In this document: in pieces, positions 1 to 15,000 of the stretch | How the letters are laid out: every line of letters starts with the position of its first letter | How positions within the stretch are numbered: the first letter of the stretch is position 1 | Assembly (NCBI GenBank): GCA_963281255.1 | Contig: OY725503.1 | Coordinates: 930,001-994,000, forward strand | Direction of reading: 5' to 3' | From: Aphrocallistes beatrix | Lineage: Eukaryota; Porifera; Hexactinellida; Sceptrulophora; Aphrocallistidae | DNA: 64,000 nucleotides | The notes under the pieces: generated by a model | What the model was told of the DNA's origin: nothing | Database searches by the model: none | The model's input: only the letters and a program-made list of their open reading frames with translations | Position numbers and translations under genes: made by a program

Positions 1-88
1 ACTTAACACTACCTAGAATAGTATTGGAATGTACGGCTAGATAAAAGAACATTTTTCCCAGTTTGTTTAAAACATAATATTATTCTAG

Positions 89-3000
89 ATACACACAACG
101 ACATACAGTTTCCAAGCTATCGAGCCGCGTTCAAACTGAATGAGCTGAGGGAGAGAACACTATGTAAGTTCAGTAACACATTCAAATTCACATTTATTTT
201 CCAATTTTTGTCATAATTCATTCAACTTAATTACTGTTAAACCTAATTTGAACAGCACACTCTACTCACAGATATACATTTGTATAATTAGCAGTCTGCA
301 TGATCAAGTAGCACCCAGATAGTTCAGCTGGTGATACATTGAATTTCACTTTTGTCCGTCACTAACAAGATTCTATCAGCGTCTCGGTTCAGTTTGATAA
401 GAGGAGTTTATTTAACCCGATTTATTACAACGAATCTCTCTAACGCGTTGGAATTTAGGGCTATAGAGCTGTATTCCATTCGATAGAAGCTGTTAAATAA
501 TGTAAATTATTTGCAAACTTTGATTTATGATCAAAGAACACAAGTTCCTTTTGACCTGAAATTTGTTCGTCTGTCAACAGCAGGGATAGCTATGCGTCAG
601 AATTATCTTGGATATGTTGCTTTTTTAGATTATCAACTAATACGAATCTAAAGATTGATAAGACTCAAATCTTTTGATTGTTAAATATTTCACAATTGCT
701 TGAGATTTAAAAATTACGATTATTTCACTTGATTTGAATGCAATAATTGCTCAATGCATGCTCGGATGTTATAATATTAAATAGCTACTTTATCAAATCA
801 TAATTGTTTCAACAAGATAGATATTGCTGGAGGTACTTCACCCAAAAAATGTATAACATATATTCTACATAAGATAATAATGAAGCAGTACGAATGCTAT
901 ATTCTTACAAGTGATATACAATTTCTTGAAAGGGTAATTTACATTGAGGAGTGATTTGGAATGAAATCTTACGGGAACTTTTATCATATGGAACATACTG
1001 TCTTAGCACACCATATTTGGTAATAATAGAATTTAACATTACCTATGAATACTGGGTTTGCTTGATATCTTTACTTCTTATAAAATAATTACACCAGCTA
1101 AGTCTTCGTATCAGCTAAATGCATATAGATTGACAAATTCTTTAATTTTTATACAACTCACACATCTTCGTGCTAGCATATAAGGGTGTTCCATCCGAAT
1201 TATTAAAACGCAGCATCGGAATTTCGAATCACATGATCTGTTATACTATAGAAGAGTTGATGAGAGTTCACTGTACATTCCTTAATAAATATTTTCTATC
1301 AGATTGTAGCAAATTGTTATGTATTTCCATTAGACATATTTACATAACAAATGCCTCGACATACCTTTTCAAGTGCAGATTTGCAATCAACACGAATCCC
1401 ATTCAAGCATTAATTAGTTCTTCTATTTAGATAACATATAAGCTAAACATAACTCGTGGATATCGTCTATTATTACTGAATCCTGTTGTAGTGTGTCATC
1501 TTGATATACACGGATTCGCTGTCGTATGGCAGAGTTTCGAAGAAGAGATGGAACGACTATTTACCCTCAAACAGCTGATTCCTTCAGAGGCGTTACTGTT
1601 CAGTTCAAATTTTGCACATAAACAAGAAGCAGAACTCAGTTACAACAATCTCAATCTCTGTCTTAAAAAGATGTACAAGCATATACAAGAGCGATCTCTT
1701 CATGATATTAATACTGAGGAGGCTAGACAGTTCTTATTCGACTTTTTAATATACTGCTTCGATAGGTAAATGCCTTAAATTTATTAGAAAGAAATATAAT
1801 AATCAGTTAACACTAGGGTACTAACCAAGGTATTATACAGCCCTCCAGAGATAGGCTCCTACTCTCAAACCTCTAAATTTCCATACGCCTAAATCGATAA
1901 ATAACATTATAATATAGGGTAAATTGGGTATTATTCTGGATTTTCACGTTCCTAAACACTTCGAACTTAAAATCATACGCATAAAGGAGCGTCTCGCGCT
2001 CCTAGATAATCCCTTGGTACCAAGGTTTCATCCAGCTTTCCAAAGTTATACGCCTAAATGGACGTCACCATTTTTTCGACGCGCCTAGACTCATTTTTAT
2101 ATAGCAATTTTGTATATGTTTTGTGCCACGCGCCTAAGTAGGCGTATGCCACGCGGCTAGCCCCCAAAAATCATACGCCTAATTATGATCCATGAGATCA
2201 AATACGCGCCTCTAGGCGCGCCCAGTACGCCTGGATGAAAGCCTGCTTGGTACCATGTTGGCCTTATGTTAAACTAAAATACATACTATTTGAAGTCAAT
2301 TTTTATTCATTAAAGCTTTAAGTTTGAGTTTTATTTGAATGTACTTTCGTATTCTAGACCAGTGGAACATAGTGTCAGAGCCAACTCACTACAAACTCTT
2401 CTGGTCTTGCTGTGCACGAACCAACTCATTGACAGAGCAAGATGTGAGTTATATAATGTTTTATTATCTAACTACGCATATACGTACTTGAACATTATTG
2501 TATCTTGCATCTATCTGGATTTACTACACAGAATCACTCTTACATGTTTGATGGGTAAGTTACAAATACCCTTAAATGCTTGGTGAAAGTTGTCGACATC
2601 AACTTTATAAGAATTGATTGGGTTATTTCACAGAAATGAGGAGTTGTGAAACTTTTGTAGAAAATGAATACTTAATATTAACAATAACAATTTAAATTCA
2701 CAAGAAATATCTTTCTGGGATTAATAATTATACGAATGTTTGAAATATTATTTAGTCTTCTCGTAGCTATTCAGTCAAAAGGACACGTGCTTGATTGGCC
2801 AGCTTTTATCTTAAAGCGTCTAGTCAAATCTATACCTGGGAATATCTATGTAATATAATGGCAACCTGTTTATATGTAGTAATTTGATATATTTGTGAAA
2901 TCAGTCTCAAAATCAAGTCTTTACAAAGTAATAAATTGTATTGATATTCTGTTCATCAACAACATGATCCAATTTGCGTGAAATCAATGTTCCATATAAT

Positions 3001-6000
3001 AATTACATCTGTGACCAGGATATTCATATCCTGCTCTTCAAAATTTTTATGTTAGATGCATATACTGTATCTTTTGTTTGCATTTTGTAATCACAACACT
3101 GGTGTAATTATAGATTTTTGTCGGAGTCTCTCTACGCCAGACGGACTGATCCTGTTAGATGTCCTGCCTTTCTTCTTGTGTGACTTGTTTCAGGTAAAAC
3201 ATACAATAAAATCTTGAAACTGATTTCCAATCGTACCGAGATAAATGATAATGAAACTACTAAGCACTCGAAAATATTTAGTATAGTCCATATGCAGCTT
3301 TGCACCGATAGGTCATAACTTAAAATTCATCATGAACATCTGTATTAAACTATTTAGAACTAATGAATTGTTAACTTTGTGTCGTAAATGTGAGAAATTT
3401 TACGTTTAGAATTTTAGATCCATGATGGCAGACTCCATTGTGTCCCCTTTGTTCGCAATTATTTGTCTATTTTTTTATAATTTAATATATATTTATCTTT
3501 GAAGATTTTGGATGGTTTGGGTGAAGGACCAAGTTTCGGATCATCGCTAGCTGACATCGAGAAATTTCGGTTACAGTGCCTAGGCAGACTAGCTCTACAC
3601 GCCAAGGTAAGTTTTAGCTCGCAATGATACATATAATCCAAGCTGAGGATTACTTGACCAAAACTGATGGGAAGAATCAGAATCTAAATTTTAAGAAAAG
3701 CCAAAAAAAATCTAAATTCACGTGATTAATCATTCCTAGCTTGGGAATTACATAATTGATTTTGCAAGTCAGCTTGCAATGGAAGCTAAAATCAACGGTT
3801 CAGTGGGAATTCCACAGCTTATTCTAAATGGAATGTGAAGAATGTGTAATGGTTTAAAATATTTTCCCAACCTGATATTATTTTTATCAGTGCTTGCTGA
3901 ATTTGCGACATAGTTTTGATATCTTTATATTCACAAATTCCGATTATTTAACAAAGGAGAGATTAATTAATTAATCGGTCTTTTTTGATTGCACAAAAGG
4001 AGTTTATTTAAGGTTAGAAACACAGCTGGGATCTCTATACAAGTAAATATTTAATTTATTAATTCTACGAAGAAAGTATTCATTGGTAAGTGCGTGTAGT
4101 CTGCACAGAGAGAATGGATGAGTCAGAATGAGTTCCTAGCTCTCCTTATCCAAGAACCGGTACCTGACTGTCTGAAGTGGATGAGTGTATGGGAGCGAAT
4201 TGACAGAACTAAAAAAGGTTTGTTCTATGCAGAATAATGATTAAATAAATTTTGGAAAAAAATCTAATTTTCATACATTGTATGCCTTGTCTATTTTAAT
4301 GATTTCAGCAAATATTACTCCTCTAACTTTAGGATCGAATGTTGCATAAATGCTTTCAAAACGATTTATTTTTTAGTTCTGCCAAGGAGTGAGATTTCAT
4401 TCCTTACTAATACAGTAGATATTGGATATAGTGATACTTTATAAAGTGATACATATATTGGATATAGTGATAATTCGACCAAAAATTCCGTGTCCCCGGC
4501 ACTATCACTATATCCAATACATATCTACTAATTACTTATATATTTTTCTTATTTAGATCGACATAAATCCAAATGTGCTGGATGCCATCGCACGCCAATA
4601 GTTGGGTTAAGGTAAGACAAATACTCTCAAGGCGTTTCCGATTCTAATCACCATCAAATTATCTTTAGATTCAAGTGCGCCAACTGTAGGAATTACAATC
4701 TGTGTCAGGTAAATATATGTGCAACTATTTTCATTGAAAAAATGTTTTGTATTCTATCTATTTCTTTCTATAGAGATGTTTCATGGTTAGAAAGATAACT
4801 GGGAGTCATAAGGCCAGCCACACAATGAGAGAAGTAAGCTCTTAATAACTATTGACTTTTTTTAAATAGAACAGTATGTATGTATACTATACTTATAACA
4901 TAAGTAAATCAGGATCTAGGAAAATATTATCTAGAATTCGATGGGACATTGTGCAGTGGGTTTGTATTATGCAAAGTTTTCCTTCGTCCCCACACGACTC
5001 TCACAACATGTATGAATCTCTCAATCATTTCAATCATCTCTTCTTATCTACCCTACTGGCTGGTAGTGAAATCTTATCATCAAAATCCTAGTCATCACTT
5101 TCTAATCTATCCACTCTTTTATGCATGAATCGTAATTCAGTTATGAAGATGAAAAATTATAATCTGAATTCACAAACGCTATCCTCCAACAGCTGTGCAT
5201 TAGATCTTCAAAAACCCTTTGTGTTCGTTCATTTACTCTGTTCCCATCGAATTGTGGGATAATCGCTCGTCATTCAAATGCTTCATCTATTTCTATCTTA
5301 AAATTCCTGAAAATACTATAGCTAAAATCCGGCCTTTTATTGCATTCATAATTATCCCTTGGATGCATCGCTGTTCCTGATACACGTAATACCTTTACAA
5401 ATATCAACTTTTAATTCTTCTAATTGTTGAGTTAACCTTTGTTGGGAATCATCACGCGATCAACGTATTCATCCGGTTTTAATTACAATGTTAGATATGT
5501 AGTCGACTCTATTAAAGTACCTGAGACTGATCTATAGCCAGGTTGAATCGAATTCTATTGTCTTTTATGAATAAATATTAGTAAGAATCCAGTGATTTAA
5601 CTCCATTCCCTGAATTCATATTCATAAGTTGATTCAATCAATCGTTCATACCAAACATATGTTCTCTGCTTTGATTAGTGTAACGTAAACACATCGCATT
5701 AGAGGGAATATGATAGTCCATCAAGTTAGAATGATATGGTGTGTTGACGAATTGGATGCGAAGCCTGGAGATCAGACACAGGTTAGTACAAGCGAATCCT
5801 GTGAAAGGAAGATCTACCTACACTGAAAGAAATTTAAACAGCAAAGTCGAAATATTTGGAGCCTCGAAGTTGTATTCAGTGATTTTTACAAATGAACAAA
5901 CATTTCTCATCTGATTAACTATGATAGCTGAGATTAGCTGGAAACGGTTCATTTTGAGTTCAATCTTAAGATATGCTCGGATGATCAACTCCTGAATTTG

Positions 6001-9000
6001 AATGACTTAAATTCAATTAAATCATCAGTAATATCGACAAGTTTCTACTTAAAATTATTTTTTTTTTTGATGATTCATATTAGAACACTTTTCCAAGATT
6101 CCCACCGAATGGTAACAAGGTGATATTTGAATCACGATTTACTTCATGACTTCTTTAGAAACAAGTAAAAGCTGCCAAGAAATCGATTCTAAGAAACAGA
6201 CTCCTCTGCACGACCTCTTCATCTGACTCTAAAGTCAAACAAGGACTGGTGACAGAGAATCCACTTCCTCACGTCAGAACTCCAGTCATAGGCCCGACTT
6301 TGTGAGTTCGTTTTATACTGAGTAATTGCATTGCGTTATGACATCGCACAACATTCAGTTATATGCAAGGGAGTATTTAGGAGCGCCGATATGCTCCTTT
6401 ATGCGTATGATTTTAAGCCCGAAAGTGTTTAGGAACGTGAAAATTTAGAATATTACCAAATTTACCTTATTATGATGTTATTTATCGATTTAGGCGTATG
6501 TAAATTTATGAGTTTGAGACTAGGAGCGTATCTCTGGAGGGCTGTATAATACCCTGATTATATCAAACATTCATAACCTCACTGATATGTAGTTCCCTAG
6601 CTTAATCAGTTATTCTACCTGTGAACATTTATTTAATTAAATCATTCCATATTACGTACGTAACTGAGAGTGTAATTGAATAACTGAGTTCATTAGCCAT
6701 GTTAATCTAGTGCTAGAAGTGTGAGCAGATCTCAGAGCATAACTCCTAGCTCTTCTCAGTTCAGCCTTCACAGTCTACCCAGCAGCACTCTAACGTGAGT
6801 CATATCTTTCTACGCAGTTTTGAGATCGGATGGAATTATTATACTAAAAAGTACATGCCTTCTAAATGAAGACACTATCACTTATTATCATACACGTAAC
6901 CCAATCTTTGGTATGCGATATGGAGTCGTACAGATAGACACATTCCACACATTCCAATTGCTGTAGAAACATGATAAACTTTCCTGTAAGATAATTTTTG
7001 AGCCATTAGTGATTTTCTACATGATGAGCTAGATAGCATGTTTATTATAACATTCTTATTTTTGTAGAAATACGTCTTCAAGAAGAGCTGTAAGTTAATC
7101 TATATGAAAGTTCAATAGACAAGCTGTCAATAGAAAATATTGTTTTTACACTTTATATCTTTTCTCTATATTCGCCACGCAACTGACAGATAAAAGAGTT
7201 CTGGTAGGTCATAGACTATCATCATGTTAAACCACCTTGAATGTTCTAAGGATATTTACTCATCATATTTAATAGTTCCAATATCAAATATGAAGACCAC
7301 TATGGAAATATTCAAACAAATCTTGATGACGTCATGACAAGCTCTCCGGAATGCGACTTCATAATTCCTCCTATCATCGAAGAGGGTGATGGTCACAGTC
7401 CACCTGTCAGCCCAACTTTCACCTCTGAGTCCAGTATCGGACTGGGTGGGGGACAAGAGAATGCGTTTGATGCTATCGTCCGAGACTTAGAGTCGTGGCT
7501 CGATGATATGGGTAGAGAAGAAAGTCCTCTACTCGAACAACCGCCGAGTAATCCTATGAGGATAAAGAGAGAAACTAAAATCGCTTACATTCCTTACAGT
7601 GACGAACATCTGCCGAAATTAAGTGATCTCCTGATTGCAGGTCAGTTTAAATTTATGCAAATGCTAGCCAACGAATCGAGTGAGATATCTCTCGATTCTA
7701 GAATACTTCATAAGTTTCTATAAGTATGTCTATAATGAACAAATAAATTACTTGTTAATTGAATTTAAGATGAAAAGAATTTTCTGCGCATTAGACAAAA
7801 TACAATAAGCTTCAAACAAAATATCATTGAACACAACATTTGTTTATTTTTCTGCAAAATAAGCAGTAGTGACCCTCTGATTAGCAGAGATCCTCCTTTC
7901 GATACTTCCTCACGACTTGAAAGCACATATCGCTTTGATGTTATATTCTAAAAGTCACTAAGTTTCACGATCAGTGAAATTTATTGGAATTAAATGTGTC
8001 CTGAGCCACTTTCAGAGTGATTACATTCAACACAACATATGTTATAAATGTGATTTTAATTGGCTCATTTGGCATTAATTGTAGCATCTCGAAGCAACTA
8101 AGACCATTTTGGGTAGACACGCTGACATCCTGGTTTACTGAATTCCACCCAGATTAGCATCGATATACGAATTACATTGATTTGCTCCACGTAATAGAAA
8201 GCATTATTTCTGCAATGCAGAGCTGTGAATAGTTCAAATAAAGTGATCTATATAAGTTATCCATCTTAAGAAGTTCACCCTTCTGATGCTTGACCCTATT
8301 ACACTGCTGCTCAGTACCCGAGAGTAGCTGTAGCTACTTGCGCTGATGGCGTGGTTTAGACTATTAACATTAAATATTGTTGCAGTTCAAAATGTAATCA
8401 TTTGATTATTATAGATTTTCGGTAGATATTAAGTTAAATTTTATTCTAGAATTTAACTTTACATTTAATCGAAAGGATTATTTCATCCTTTGCTGAAGAA
8501 AATTATTTTTTTGTATAATTTACAATGTAAATTATACAAAAAATATTATATGGACTAAATTACTATACACTGGCGGTCATAAATAATTACTCACTTGAAT
8601 ATTTCATCTTTTTCGTAAGATAATTAGCATGTACGGTTTATTTATAACTACTAACTAACTATTATTATATCAAATACGATGCTAATACCTAGTAGGGCCC
8701 CCCTTAGCTTTAATAACTGCTGCACACCTTCGAGGCATGCTGTCAAACAGCTTGGAGAGTCTTTCTATGGTTATGCCATTCCAAGCTTCATGAATTGCTG
8801 AGAGAAGTTCCTTATGATTTGTAGGGTTGTATTCGTGTATAGTCGTTCCAATGTGATCCCAGAGATTCTCGATAGGATTCAGATCGGGAGATTGTGCTGG
8901 CCAATCCATCACATCGATCCCATTGGACTCAAACCATTCTTTGACAAGGGAAGACCTGTGACAAGGGGCATTATCCTGCTGGAACTGGCAGTTGTTGGTT

Positions 9001-12000
9001 AAAGCATGTAAATGAATTGATGGAATAAGGTTATTATCCAAAATATCGATGTAGGATCTGCCATTCAAACTCCCCTTAACATCACAGAGTAATCCTATTC
9101 CATTTGCAGTCATACATCCCCATACCATGATGCCACCGCCCCCATGTTTCACTGTAGTTTGAACGCAGGTCTCATGAAATTCTTCCCCAGGCATTCGTCG
9201 CACATATACCCGACCATCACTTCTATACAACAAGAATCTTGACTCGTCGCTAAAGATAACCCGTGCCCATTGTGCAGGAGTCCAATCTCGATGAGCTCTA
9301 GCATAGGCTATACGAGCCTTCTTGTGTTTGACGGTCAATCTCGGTTTTCTCCTAGGCTTGCGTCCGATAAGTCCAACCTCGCGCAACCTCCTCTGGGTGG
9401 TAGAAATGGAAATATCTATTCCATGTTCACGCCTTATTTCATTTCTTATCTGAGGAGCAGTCTTAAATCGATCTGCTTTGCTCTTCCGCACTAGTAGACT
9501 GTCTTCTCGTCGGGTCGTTTTTCTAGCCCTTCCTGGAATTGGCCGATCCGCTAGGCCACCATTCGTTTTTTCCTTCTTGAGGATAAGAGACACGCTTTTT
9601 TGGCAACACTCAACTCGATCAGCTATTTGTCTCTGAGAATAACCTTCCTGATCTAGTGCAACAATCTTTCCTCGGTTTTCTAAGGCGATTCTTCGCTTAT
9701 AAATAGACATTTTTGGCTAATAATAGAAATGTGTTCAATCCGAGATCAGAATTAAAGTTGGTTATATAAATCTGAGTTTCTAATTTCTACTTGATTATTA
9801 CGGTTATTAGTTGATACTGTATCAATATAATGGTTGAATAATAAGATCATACTTGATTTTGGAAGTTAAAGCTTAGATCTATGCTAAATTCTATATATGA
9901 CAAAGTGAGTAATTATTTATGACCGCCAGTGTACAAGTTCAGTTGTAAAAATAGAAACCATCCATTCTTTTTGGTGACTATTCAAATACACGCACTCTTC
10001 ATTTAACATTATTAACACAAAGAAATTTGCTATGTGAATGTACTCAAGGAAACCTTAATATTTGATAGTTTATCAAAAATGGATTGGATTGTTTAATTTG
10101 ACAAACATTCTCTAATAGAGCCTGTCTATACCCGCAATCCCCAAACTAATGTCTATCCGAGATTCTCCCCACTCCCACGCATCAGTACCTCAACAGAAGA
10201 CAGCACAGACACCTTGTCGCCCTCCCAGTCCTCTACTTTCGAGGATACCCTGACCACAAGGTCCCCTGCTCCCAACGAGGACAGGACAACTTCTCCCCCA
10301 GCCTCTACAATGATTCGAGAGAGGGGGAAGTTTATTATTAAAATTTCGAACAAGCAGAAATCAAATAGCACGGTATGTTACCTTATATAGTGTAGTGATT
10401 ATAATTTTAAATACGTAGAGATTAATGGGAGGGATTTATTATATACATATGATTAAAAAACTTTAGGACTAGTGATTTAAACAATGGATATCAACTGGCT
10501 ATTGTGTCGACTTAACAAGGTTGAGTAATATGATCGGCGGCCGTTATATAAGAATCACATTAAAATAATGTAATAAACCGAAATTTCACACTTTATAAAT
10601 TCTATAGAAAATCTCCTATTACGTAATGGTTTCACTACATACATTTATTCCTAATAATAGTATGAGTAGTAGTAATACATTTATTTTAAATCGAATAATT
10701 TCAAATTTAAGTATCTACGTATATAGGGTGAGAGTACGCAGAAAAAGAATACACTTTCTCCTTCCAAAGTCTACCGTTCCATTTCCCCAGCCAGAAATCC
10801 CATGACATCTAAAAGCGTGCAGAAAACAATGCTAAGGTTCCAACCAAGTGTATTGGATATATCTAGCACTGGAAAGGGTATGTATCGACCCCTCCCTCTA
10901 GAAGGAAAGGACCCCGGGACAGATTTAACGAGGAGGAATGAAGAGGTTATTTGGAGTAAAACGCCACAGAAAATGTATGGAGTTCTAATTCCAGACACAA
11001 ATGAGACAAAAGATGAAAAACGTAAAAGGCAAATCCCATCGGAAGAGACACAAGAAGACATAGCCAAGGCAAGATATTGATTCAATATCACGGACACATA
11101 AATATGTATAAAATTAAAGTTAAATTGCAGTCTGAGATAAGACACGGAACCCATTCTCCCAATGGTGTCGTATCTCGGAGGTTTACCTGTAGTATTTTAT
11201 GTATAAATTATGTGTCAAAGTAGGTTTCAATAGTTTTAAGAGAAGGTTCTCAACTCACAAATTATTCCAGTTTCCACAGAGCATTTGAATGTATTATATT
11301 ATTCGGTATGGTGGAAATAGTTCGCAAAAAAACGGAAATAGTTCGACTTTCCAAAAAAGAAAATAGTTCACATAAAAACCACCATTAATCCTAATGCTAA
11401 AAAGTCGAACTATTTCCTAAATCTGCAATTCGAACTATTTCCTTTTTCGAAAAGTCGAACGCATTACCTATTATTCTTATCATTTTTAGAAATCTTCTTT
11501 GAAAAAGAGGTCTAAATCGGACGCACAAGAAACTCCCCGTGCACTCGCCCTCAGACTGTACGCCTACGGACTAGAAAAGGAGTCTCCCAAGAGTCGATTG
11601 GACCCCGGACTCTCCAGGTCAAACTCTGCTCACCTCCACACCCCTCCGGGATTCAGACCTACACCACTCCCGTCCAGCTCTTTCCCCGCTAGCAGACCAC
11701 ACACGAACTCACAAAGTCCGACGATAGAACAACGGAAATATTCTAGTTACGTCGGGAGTGCAGCAATGAAGAATACGCACGAAAGATCCATTTCGAACTC
11801 ACTTAGTTCTCTCTCGTTCGACACCAGTATTGCATCATCTGCAAGTACAGACAAACGGGCGTCCGATTTTTCACACCTTGACTACAAGATCGTGCATAAA
11901 GGAAGTCTAGGGAATGTTAGCAGGTCGATTCCCATGCAATATGCTCAAGGTAAGCGTACACACATACAAATACATTATTCTTAAGCAAAATATATCTAAA

Positions 12001-15000
12001 TATCTGAAGCAGAAAAGGCTATGTTAAGAGAGAGAGAGATACTATAAATATACTTAGCTATAATTCATCACACTCTCACTTAATCCTTTACAGTTGTGGT
12101 TACCACTGACCAATTAAACAGTTGATTTAATATTTAATTTCCACAGTGAAGTCAGAACGGAGCAACACAGATGTCGACAGTCACACTCTACCGAAAAGGA
12201 AAAGTGATCTTCTATCACATTCTCTCAATGGTGAGTTTCTATACGAAACACATACAAATATGTAATCTTTTAAATTCGTATGAATTAATACTAAAAGTAC
12301 AGTGGAATTCGCATATTAGAAACTTTTTTGTTCACGAAAAGGTTGCTTTTACGCGAAGTTGCTAATAAGTGAACAGAATTAATAATACAAAAGACACTGG
12401 ACTTGAAAATTGGTTGCTAATAGAGCAATGATGCTAGTGCTATCATAGGGAGTTAAAAATAAGCAACTCCACCCTAGATGGATCTCTTGCTTGTATTCTA
12501 TGAAGTCTTTCAACATGTCTGTAGCATAGAATGGACATCTGACCACTCGCAAATTACATAATTAGATGTTATTGTCAAATTAATGAATAACAGCAAAAGC
12601 TTCTAATTCCCTTGAAACAAATATTTCTATCAAATTATTCTAATGAACACACACTGTACTGATCAGTATACAATGTACTGTTATTATCCAGAGAAATGTT
12701 TTGATATTTATTGCAACAAAAGTCCATTTTGAATTAATTAAACTTAGTACTTTTCCTCTCTTCTACCATTACTGTAAACAACATGAGGTACTACTACATG
12801 CTAGGATTATGAACTTGTTGTATGCAAGCATTCGTAGGCTTTAAACCTCCGTGAGGTAAATTAACCAAGTGTTGTACTGTCAATTTATGCTCTAAGGTTT
12901 GTTCTACACAAAGTTGAGGTAGCAATTAAAATGTTGTGCAATTTATCATGTGGAACAAATGTGGAGATTACATCTGTTTTCGTAACACATCATCTTCCCA
13001 AGTTGACCACAATAAATTTCAATATCAAATTGTGGGTAAATTTGCATACTTCTTGCTATTATCCATTCTACTGATAAACATCTTATCTCCCAGCCTTCAC
13101 TGAAAGTATGGTTAGAGAGGAATGCAGATTTTTTCTTCAATGAACATTGAAAAACAGAATAATGTACAACTTAATTGGTTTACAAGAAATTACAAAATTT
13201 AATTTGAAGCTGATACGCCAAAGTTAATAGTTCATACAATAAGTACCATGATCAAAGTTAGGTTTATTTATATACAAGCGAAGTATGCATATAATAACTC
13301 ACTCGTGAGATCAGAAACTCCGCTTAATCTGGAAAAATTATAGATCCTGGCGTGCCTCAATTACGTAAGTAGGTTCAATTATAACTTCAAGTTAAATGTA
13401 TATATTTCATGCTCCAAAGACATTAATAGACTTTAATAGTATTTACATATCCCGAAGAGTTTTATATGCAGCCCCTATAAGGAGATGCCCTTATGGCATG
13501 GACGGCGTTCTACGTCCGTCCGTATGTAGGTATGTCCGTACGCGCGCTACTGCGAAATCTAACAGTACCATCTTTACCAAATTTCGCATGTAGAATCGCT
13601 TTATGGTGTAGATGTGCACTGTCAATATTTTTTTGCGAAATTTAATAACTTTTTGGTTTTTATAAGCGTATATTTTACTTCCACTGCAAAACTTTATTTA
13701 TAGGTATAAATGAGATCTCAACGGGGCTAATATAGGATATTTCCACTATATAGTTTCAATTTTCACACTTAAAATGCTCTAAAATGAAGATTTCTTAATG
13801 TTTCAAAAGGTTGAGTCCCCCCAATAATAAATTAGTAAGAACATTCCTATTAATCCCCGTTTTATTCCACATGTTAGATATACAATGACTGGCTTTACCT
13901 TCAACACTATGGATGTATATGTAATCCTATCCAAATACAAAGCAAGAATTGTAAATAATGCTCTACCAGTTCTACATGGTATATTTGCCACTACTGCTAT
14001 CTGAGTGTATTGATAGTAGGGCATTAGTCGATGAAAGATTTCTTAATGTTTCAAAAGGTTGAGTCCCCCCAATAATAAATTAGTAAGAACATTCCTATTA
14101 ATCCCCGTTTTATTCCACATGTTAGATATACAATGACTGGCTTTACCTTCAACACTATGGATGTATATGTAATCCTATCCAAATACAAAGCAAGAATTGT
14201 AAATAATGCTCTACCAGTTCTACATGGTATATTTGCCACTACTGCTATCTGAGTGTATTGATAGTAGGGCATTAGTCGATGAAAGATTTCTTAATGTTTC
14301 AAAAGGTTGAGTCCCCCCAATAATAAATTAGTAAGAACATTCCTATTAATCCCCGTTTTATTCCACATGTTAGATATACAATGACTGGATTTACCTTCAA
14401 CACTATGGATGTATATGTAATCCTATCCAAATACAAAGCAAGAATTGTAATTAATGCTCTACCAGTTCTACATGGTATATTTGCCACTACTGCTATCTGA
14501 GTGTATTGATAGTAGGGCATTAGTCGATTCTCAAAAAAAGGATCTAGATCCAGATCCCGATCCTAACTTATAAAAGGATCTTCGATCCGATCACGATCCC
14601 CAAAAAGATTCTTTCAATAATAGTCAGAGGACTATCATTTTTAGTACAGCTCCTGGAAGGAGATGTCTTATGGCATGGACGGCGTGCAATGTCCGTCGGT
14701 TTGCGGCAGCCTGGGGCGTACTTAGTGCTTAAGTTAGTATTCAAACCATAAAACACATTAAAAGAATATATTTAATCAACATAAATTTCAACACTTTCAC
14801 CACCAACTTGGGGATTAAAAAGAAAAAGGATCGGATCAAATTCAGTAAAAGTTTCCGTTTCTATCCAATCCCGATCCCGATCCTACTTTTAAAAAGGATC
14901 GTTGATCCGATCTCGATCCTCAAAAAAAGGATCGCGATCCGGATCTTTCGACCATGGATCGAAAGAGCCTAGTGCCCTAATTGATAGCCATCCATCCATG

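Noticed and set aside
2532..2555. Apparent mini-exon (acceptor ACACAG, donor GGTAAG) in the dystrobrevin-like gene
   Set aside because: It does not fit the splice phase; joining 2443 directly to 3114 does, and gives RYFCRSL, the expected family sequence.
7068..7089. 22-nt mini-exon between 6794 and 7276
   Set aside because: Inclusion breaks phase with exon 7276; exon 6794 joins 7276 directly in frame.
12298..12375. Possible half MITE (CAGTGGAATTCGCATATTAG)
   Set aside because: Only one end seen; no inverse partner or target duplication could be fixed.
13803..14520. Three identical 73-codon minus-strand frames
   Set aside because: They are repeated only because the 248-bp unit is repeated; no recognisable protein features.
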